20,564 bases of DNA from SZAS-103 sp038323475 (lineage in GTDB: Bacteria > Pseudomonadota > Gammaproteobacteria > Xanthomonadales > Xanthomonadaceae), in assembly GCA_038323475.1 (NCBI GenBank), contig JBBQHA010000048.1:1-20564 (forward strand), written 5' to 3'. Both the position numbers and the translations under genes were made by a program. The notes under the pieces are model-generated. The model did no database searches. It had not been told where the DNA came from and saw only the letters and a program-made list of their open reading frames with translations. Positions 17,401 to 20,564 of the stretch are shown one piece after another. How positions within the stretch are numbered: position 1 is the first letter of the stretch; every line of letters begins with the position of its first letter.

Positions 17401-17587
17401 CGGGAACGGACGCGTCCGCTTGCGCCTGATGCCTGGCACGGATGTGCCTCCAGGCGGGATCGTCCTGCAGCTTCCGGCCGCGCTCGCGGGCGGCAAGGCA
17501 CGGATCGATGGCGTTGCGTCTTCATGGCGCGACGACGGGTTGCACATCGATCACCTGCCTGCCGATGTGGTGATCCAGACGCGCTGA
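14462..17587 (+). pseudogene. Secreted multidomain glycoside hydrolase (CBM-like, F5/8 type C, (alpha/alpha)6), split by in-frame TGA
   Basis: About 1,041 residues if the internal stop is ignored. A signal peptide (MARSGMLALCAIASMAMTAHA) is followed by a beta-sandwich, carbohydrate-binding-like domain (about 26-178; DGFDAPSAWKV...NVWWVDRPRFDLPKQW). Next is a discoidin/F5-8 type C domain (about 188-310; WSEAFASDYAIALS, ARYLRLVLSG). A long C-terminal part (about 320-1000) resembles six-hairpin glycosidases, with a conserved-looking AWIRDGAMISEALL (R624, D625) and PENDSQGELLF (E673, D675) that could carry catalytic acids. A small beta domain closes the protein. Codon 170, at 14969-14971, is TGA where GSxFDSLTFE would fit Trp (TGG); coding continues in the same frame. 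The second open part has its first possible start near 15068. Substrate is inferred from the operon as the same glycan; I cannot name a GH family. The ATG at 14462 has GAAGGGG upstream. Confidence 0.8.
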
Positions 17588-17651
17588 GGCCAGTGGGTGT
17601 TGGTTCGAGCAACCGGCGAGTACCGGGCGCAAGCCCGCTCCGCAGCGTGTC
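17588..17651. repeat. Short convergent intergenic spacer with REP-like hairpin
   Basis: CGGGC (17624-17628) and GCCCG (17633-17637) form a 5-bp stem with loop GCAA, followed by CTCC. This resembles the palindromic cores of REP-type elements. It lies between two convergent genes and could act as a weak bidirectional terminator, but there is no T-tract on either side. Only one copy is visible in the window. Confidence 0.3.
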
Positions 17652-18809
17652 TCATGCCATGTTTCGCGCCGTGGAATGGGTGCGTTCACCGACATATCCG
17701 CGTCCGCCGAGCAGCTTGCCCACGATCGTATTGCGGACCAGTAGCTGATAACCCGCCAGCGCAAGCAGCAACGTGGCCAATGCGGAAACCGCGAACTTGA
17801 TCTGCCATGGTCCGGCTACATCGAGCAGTCGATACTGGATGGCGAACAACAACGGAAGGTGCACGAGGTAGATCCAATAGGAGGCATCGGCCAGATAGCG
17901 CATGACGCGACTGCACCCGTTCAACCATTGCTTGCCGGCTTGCAGGCAGCACAGGGTCAGCCACAAACCCGCATAGGCTTCCAGCGCGGCCTGCAGCAAG
18001 CGCAGCGGCAGCCCCGGTTGACGCGTATCGATGAACTCCAGGAACACGCCATGCGCAGCCAGGCCAGCCACCAGCAGGAACGGCGTCAATGGCCTGAGTT
18101 GTTCCAGCAGCGACTCGCGCTGGAACAGGACAAAGCCCAATGCGAAATAGAAGCCGAAGAAGACGAGCGCCCACAATTGCGGAAGCAGGAACTCCGGCGC
18201 GGGCCATGGCGCGCCGACACTGGCCAGCGCCGGCACGAGCAGCAGCGGCGCCACGCCTGCGAGCATCCTCGGACGCGGGCTCGCCAACCACGACGGCAGC
18301 CGCTTGAACTCGAAGGCCGAGACAACCCAGACCAGTACGAAGAAGTACATCAGGTACAGAAGGAACCACAGATGCGCCACGGTCGGCGCGAAGGGCAGCG
18401 AGCCTTTTTCGAGCATGGTCTGCTTGATCCACGCCAGCACCGGCGAAAGGTCGCGAACGCTCGACGCCGCCTCGGTGGTCAACCATGTCAGCGCGCAATA
18501 CGCCAGCGGCAGGAAGACCAGGAATGGCAACAGGACGCGTGCGAGCCGGTTGCGCAACATGCCTGCGACACCGCGCTTGCGCACCAGCAACGCCGCGAAG
18601 AATCCCGCAATGACGAAGAACAACGGCATGCGGAACAAGTGGACGAACCAGGCGATCGCATCGACCCACGCGGAGCCGCCGGCATCGGCCGTCGGCCAGA
18701 CGTCGTGCGCCAGAGGGCTGTACGCAAGCGCGGCATGGAACACCACGCCGGCCAGCATCGCCAACGCGCGCAGGTTGTCCATGTAGTGGACGCGGTCGTC
18801 GTAAGGCAT
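17652..18809 (-). CDS. Acyltransferase family 3 membrane protein (OpgC-like group)
   Basis: A 385-residue polytopic protein with around ten hydrophobic segments, expected to transfer an acyl group (for example acetyl or succinyl) to a carbohydrate or lipid across the inner membrane. The N-terminal signature MDNLRALAMLAGVVFHAALA contains the conserved histidine after helix 1. Further family phrases are FRMPLFFVIAGFFAALLVRKRG, a conserved-looking HLWFLLYLMYFF and the late ASYWIYLVHLPLLFAIQY. The start ATG at 18809 has GGAGAAGG upstream and begins 10 bases after the ABC permease stop, so it is the last gene of the minus-strand operon. OpgC-type members modify osmoregulated periplasmic glucans, which would fit thematically with the neighbouring beta-glucan locus, but the substrate cannot be told from sequence. 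Confidence 0.87.
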   Translation of the reverse strand: MPYDDRVHYMDNLRALAMLAGVVFHAALAYSPLAHDVWPTADAGGSAWVDAIAWFVHLFRMPLFFVIAGFFAALLVRKRGVAGMLRNRLARVLLPFLVFLPLAYCALTWLTTEAASSVRDLSPVLAWIKQTMLEKGSLPFAPTVAHLWFLLYLMYFFVLVWVVSAFEFKRLPSWLASPRPRMLAGVAPLLLVPALASVGAPWPAPEFLLPQLWALVFFGFYFALGFVLFQRESLLEQLRPLTPFLLVAGLAAHGVFLEFIDTRQPGLPLRLLQAALEAYAGLWLTLCCLQAGKQWLNGCSRVMRYLADASYWIYLVHLPLLFAIQYRLLDVAGPWQIKFAVSALATLLLALAGYQLLVRNTIVGKLLGGRGYVGERTHSTARNMA

Positions 18810-18819
18810 TTGCCTTCTC

Positions 18820-19506
18820 CTACAGGAAGGACGTCTTGCGTGCGTGGATCCAGCTGGTCGCGCCGAGCACGATCGCGATCACTGCCAGTTCGCCGGCCAG
18901 GATGCCGACGGCCGGTGCGCTCCAGACGATGTTGTTGGTCGTCAGGTTGCTGCCGATCGCCGCGATGCGTCCGATCCCGTAGATGTACGGACCCACCAGC
19001 GTCATCAAGGCCATCATCGTGAACATGATCCAGGCTTCGGACGTCACCGCGATCGCGATGCACAGCGTCACGCAGAAGCACATCAGCAGAAAGCAGTAAA
19101 TCAGCAGGAAGTACACCAGCAGGCCGTTCGGCAGGGGCGTGGTCAGAACGAGCGCAGCCGAGCCGCCCGCCACCAGGGTGAAAGGCACCAGGTAGATGGC
19201 GAGGTTCGCGAGCAGCTTGCCCCAGTAGACATCCATCGGCGCCACCGGCAGGCTCATGATGAAAGGCATGGTCTGTTCCTTGCGCTCGGCGATCAGCGAG
19301 GTCTGGATGACGAACGAGCCGATGGCGATCAGCAGGACCAGCAGCAGCAGACTGCCGGCGGCGAACGACCACGGCTTGCCCATGCCGACCAGGCTCAGCG
19401 CCAGCAGCATTCCGGCTACATAGGCGGCCAGCTGTTTCTGGTAGATCTGCCAGTCCTTGATCACGAGCAACTTGATCATGTCGATGCTGGATGTGGGGTG
19501 GTTCAT
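18820..19506 (-). CDS. ABC-2 type transporter permease
   Basis: A 228-residue membrane protein with about six hydrophobic segments, the partner of the ATPase encoded just upstream. It begins MNHPTSSIDMIKLLVIKDWQ, a cytoplasmic start typical of ABC-2 permeases. The helices include AAYVAGMLLALSLVGMG, SLLLLVLLIAIGSFVIQTSL, LVYFLLIYCFLLMCFCVTLC and AVGILAGELAVIAIVLG. The loop ERKEQTMPFIMSLPVAPMDV resembles the conserved cytoplasmic loop of this group. The ATG at 19506 overlaps the ATPase stop in an ATGA. The open frame extends upstream, but the ATG at 19506 is the one that fits family start and operon spacing. Exporter substrate unknown; YtrA-type operons are often induced by cell-envelope stress or antimicrobial compounds. 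Confidence 0.88.
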   Translation of the reverse strand: MNHPTSSIDMIKLLVIKDWQIYQKQLAAYVAGMLLALSLVGMGKPWSFAAGSLLLLVLLIAIGSFVIQTSLIAERKEQTMPFIMSLPVAPMDVYWGKLLANLAIYLVPFTLVAGGSAALVLTTPLPNGLLVYFLLIYCFLLMCFCVTLCIAIAVTSEAWIMFTMMALMTLVGPYIYGIGRIAAIGSNLTTNNIVWSAPAVGILAGELAVIAIVLGATSWIHARKTSFL

Positions 19507-20387
19507 GACGTGGCTCCCGCGCGGATGCTGGTGACGAAGATGTCCTCGAGATTCATCGGCTCGATCTTGTTCACGGTCAGGCCGAGCTGCTGCAATTGCG
19601 GCACGATGCTTTCGCTGAAGTTGCCCACCTTCAATTCGATGACCGAGCCGTTGTTGCGCGCGGAGGCTACGCCCGGCAGTGCGCCGATGCTGTCCTGCCA
19701 GATGCCCTGGCAAAGGATCCGGCGCCAGTTGTCGAGGAACGTCTCCTTGTCCTGCGACGCGACGAGCTTGCCCTTGTGGATGAAGCTGATCGAATCGGAA
19801 AGTTGCTCGACGTCGCTGGTGTTGTGCGAGGAGAACAGCACCGAACGCTCGTCGTCGCGCAGCACTTCGGCCAGCGCCCCGAGGACTTCACTGCGCGCGA
19901 TCGGGTCGAGTCCCGTGGTGGGTTCGTCGAGCAGCAGCAGTTTCGGGCGACGCGCCAGGATCAACAGCAGCAGGGCTTTCACCCGTTGGCCGTGGGAAAA
20001 GCCACGCAAATCCTGCTGTGGTCGCAGGTCGAATCGCTTCAGCAATTCGGCGGCGTAGGCCTCGTCCCAGCCGGGATAGATCGTGCGAATGAAGTCCATG
20101 TGCCAGCGCAGGGTCTTGCCCTTGTACAGCCGCATGTCTTCGGACGCGTAACCGATCTCGCGCTTGGCGGCGACCTGGGCCTGCGGCAGCCGTTGGCCAC
20201 GGATTTCCACCTCGCCGCTGTCGGCCTGGACCAGGCCCATCAGGATGCGCAGCAGGGTGGATTTGCCCGCGCCGTTGACGCCGACCAGACCCATGATCTG
20301 GCCCGCCGGCAACTCGAGGTCGATGTCGCGCAGCGCGAAGTCGTCGTATGTCTTGCTGACGCCGCGCAATGAAAGTGCAGAACTCAT
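19503..20387 (-). CDS. ABC transporter ATP-binding protein (YtrB/CcmA-like)
   Basis: A 294-residue ATPase that would power the adjacent ABC-2 permease. Motifs in order: Walker A GVNGAGKST (36-44), Q-loop replaced by an SEDMRLYKG stretch (82-90), a signature variant FSHGQR (130-135) in place of LSGGQ, Walker B LLLLDEPT (150-157), D-loop GLD, and H-loop SSHNTSD (H188). The C-terminal extension (about 215-294) resembles the accessory region of EcsA/YtrB-type ATPases. The start ATG at 20387 has an AGGAGAG ribosome-binding site and overlaps the stop of the upstream regulator gene by four bases. The segment 20171-20217 inside this gene recurs inverted at the window's right end. Confidence 0.93.
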   Translation of the reverse strand: MSSALSLRGVSKTYDDFALRDIDLELPAGQIMGLVGVNGAGKSTLLRILMGLVQADSGEVEIRGQRLPQAQVAAKREIGYASEDMRLYKGKTLRWHMDFIRTIYPGWDEAYAAELLKRFDLRPQQDLRGFSHGQRVKALLLLILARRPKLLLLDEPTTGLDPIARSEVLGALAEVLRDDERSVLFSSHNTSDVEQLSDSISFIHKGKLVASQDKETFLDNWRRILCQGIWQDSIGALPGVASARNNGSVIELKVGNFSESIVPQLQQLGLTVNKIEPMNLEDIFVTSIRAGATS

Positions 20388-20564
20388 GTCCGTTCTCTCC
20401 TGTTTTCGATGGCGTCGATCCCGATTGCCTCCGCTGGCTCCGATGGCAGCGCTGCGCGCACCTGGCGAAGGATTTCCTGCGGGCCCAGACCGAGCTTGGT
20501 GGCCGCGCCGAGCAGGTCGGCGAGGTGGAAATCCGTGGCCAACGGCTGCCGCAGGCCCAGGTCG
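20171..20564. repeat. 47-bp perfect inverted repeat at the window end
   Basis: Positions 20171-20217 and 20518-20564 are exact reverse complements, separated by 300 bases. The first arm codes for part of the ABC ATPase (GEVEIRGQRLPQAQV). The second arm runs to the last base. Perfect identity including codon third positions rules out coincidence. A fold-back assembly or amplification chimera at a contig end is most likely; a real inverted duplication is possible. Confidence 0.92.
20384..20564 (-). CDS. C-terminal end of a GntR-family (YtrA-like) regulator; sequence beyond 20518 doubtful
   Basis: The minus strand reads into a short C-terminal segment LLGAATKLGLGPQEILRQV and then RAALPSE..., ending at a TGA that overlaps the ATPase start (ATGA). 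This fits the small C-terminal helical region of YtrA-type GntR regulators, which head such ABC operons. The DNA-binding part is not in the window. Caution: bases 20518-20564 exactly reverse-complement part of the ATPase gene, so the apparent residues DLGLRQPLATDFHLA may be spurious. The true upstream regulator sequence may not be present. Confidence 0.55.
   Translation of the reverse strand, partial: DLGLRQPLATDFHLADLLGAATKLGLGPQEILRQVRAALPSEPAEAIGIDAIENRRERT

Noticed and set aside
6848..17587. Recoding of TGA as tryptophan or selenocysteine
   Set aside because: TGA is the normal stop of several genes here, including ATGA overlaps where read-through makes no sense, and Trp is written TGG elsewhere. 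Neither site shows a selenoprotein context that I recognise.
1..20564. CRISPR array, tRNA or rRNA genes, insertion sequences, prophage genes
   Set aside because: I saw no regularly spaced repeats, no tRNA-like cloverleaf, no transposase or integrase motifs and no terminal inverted repeats apart from the chimera-like arm at the right edge.

Overview
This is a GC-rich, densely coded window. The gene set (an Oar-like TonB-dependent receptor, a GntR-ABC operon of the YtrA type, a cytosolic GAF-GAF histidine kinase) points to a Gram-negative gammaproteobacterium, most likely of the Xanthomonadales/Lysobacterales. That placement rests on remembered family resemblance, not on a search.

Layout. (1) 1-573, minus: the N-terminal 191 residues of an OmpR/PhoB-type response regulator run off the left edge. 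(2) 810-1919, plus: an exported, membrane-anchored glycerophosphodiester phosphodiesterase-like protein. (3) 2143-4146, plus: a soluble sensor kinase with two GAF domains. (4) 4319-5428, minus: a secreted alpha/beta-hydrolase (lipase/PAF-acetylhydrolase type). A decayed second copy of its 3' end lies just beyond it. (5) 5706-17587, plus: a regulated glycan-uptake locus made of a LacI-family repressor, an Oar-like TonB-dependent receptor, a GH144/COG5368-type lipoprotein, an ABC sugar-binding lipoprotein, two MalF/MalG-type permeases and a large secreted multidomain glycoside hydrolase. (6) 17652-20564, minus: a GntR-type regulator (partial), an ABC ATPase, its permease and an acyltransferase-3 membrane protein, in close-packed operon order.

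How the glycan locus works together. Two near-identical LacI-type palindromes, one before the repressor gene and one before the receptor gene, suggest autoregulation and control of the whole block. The receptor would bring oligosaccharide across the outer membrane, the GH144-type enzyme and the multidomain hydrolase would cut it in the periplasm or at the surface, and the binding protein and permeases would carry products across the inner membrane. No ABC ATPase is present, so one must be shared from elsewhere. Known GH144 members are endo-beta-1,2-glucanases, so beta-1,2-glucan (linear or cyclic) is the best guess for the substrate. This is inference.

Oddities. The receptor gene and the terminal hydrolase gene are each split by a single in-frame TGA, with coding sequence continuing in the same frame afterwards. 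The last 47 bases of the window are an exact reverse complement of an internal stretch of the ABC ATPase gene about 300 bases away. That looks like a fold-back chimera at a contig end, and it makes the far right edge unreliable.
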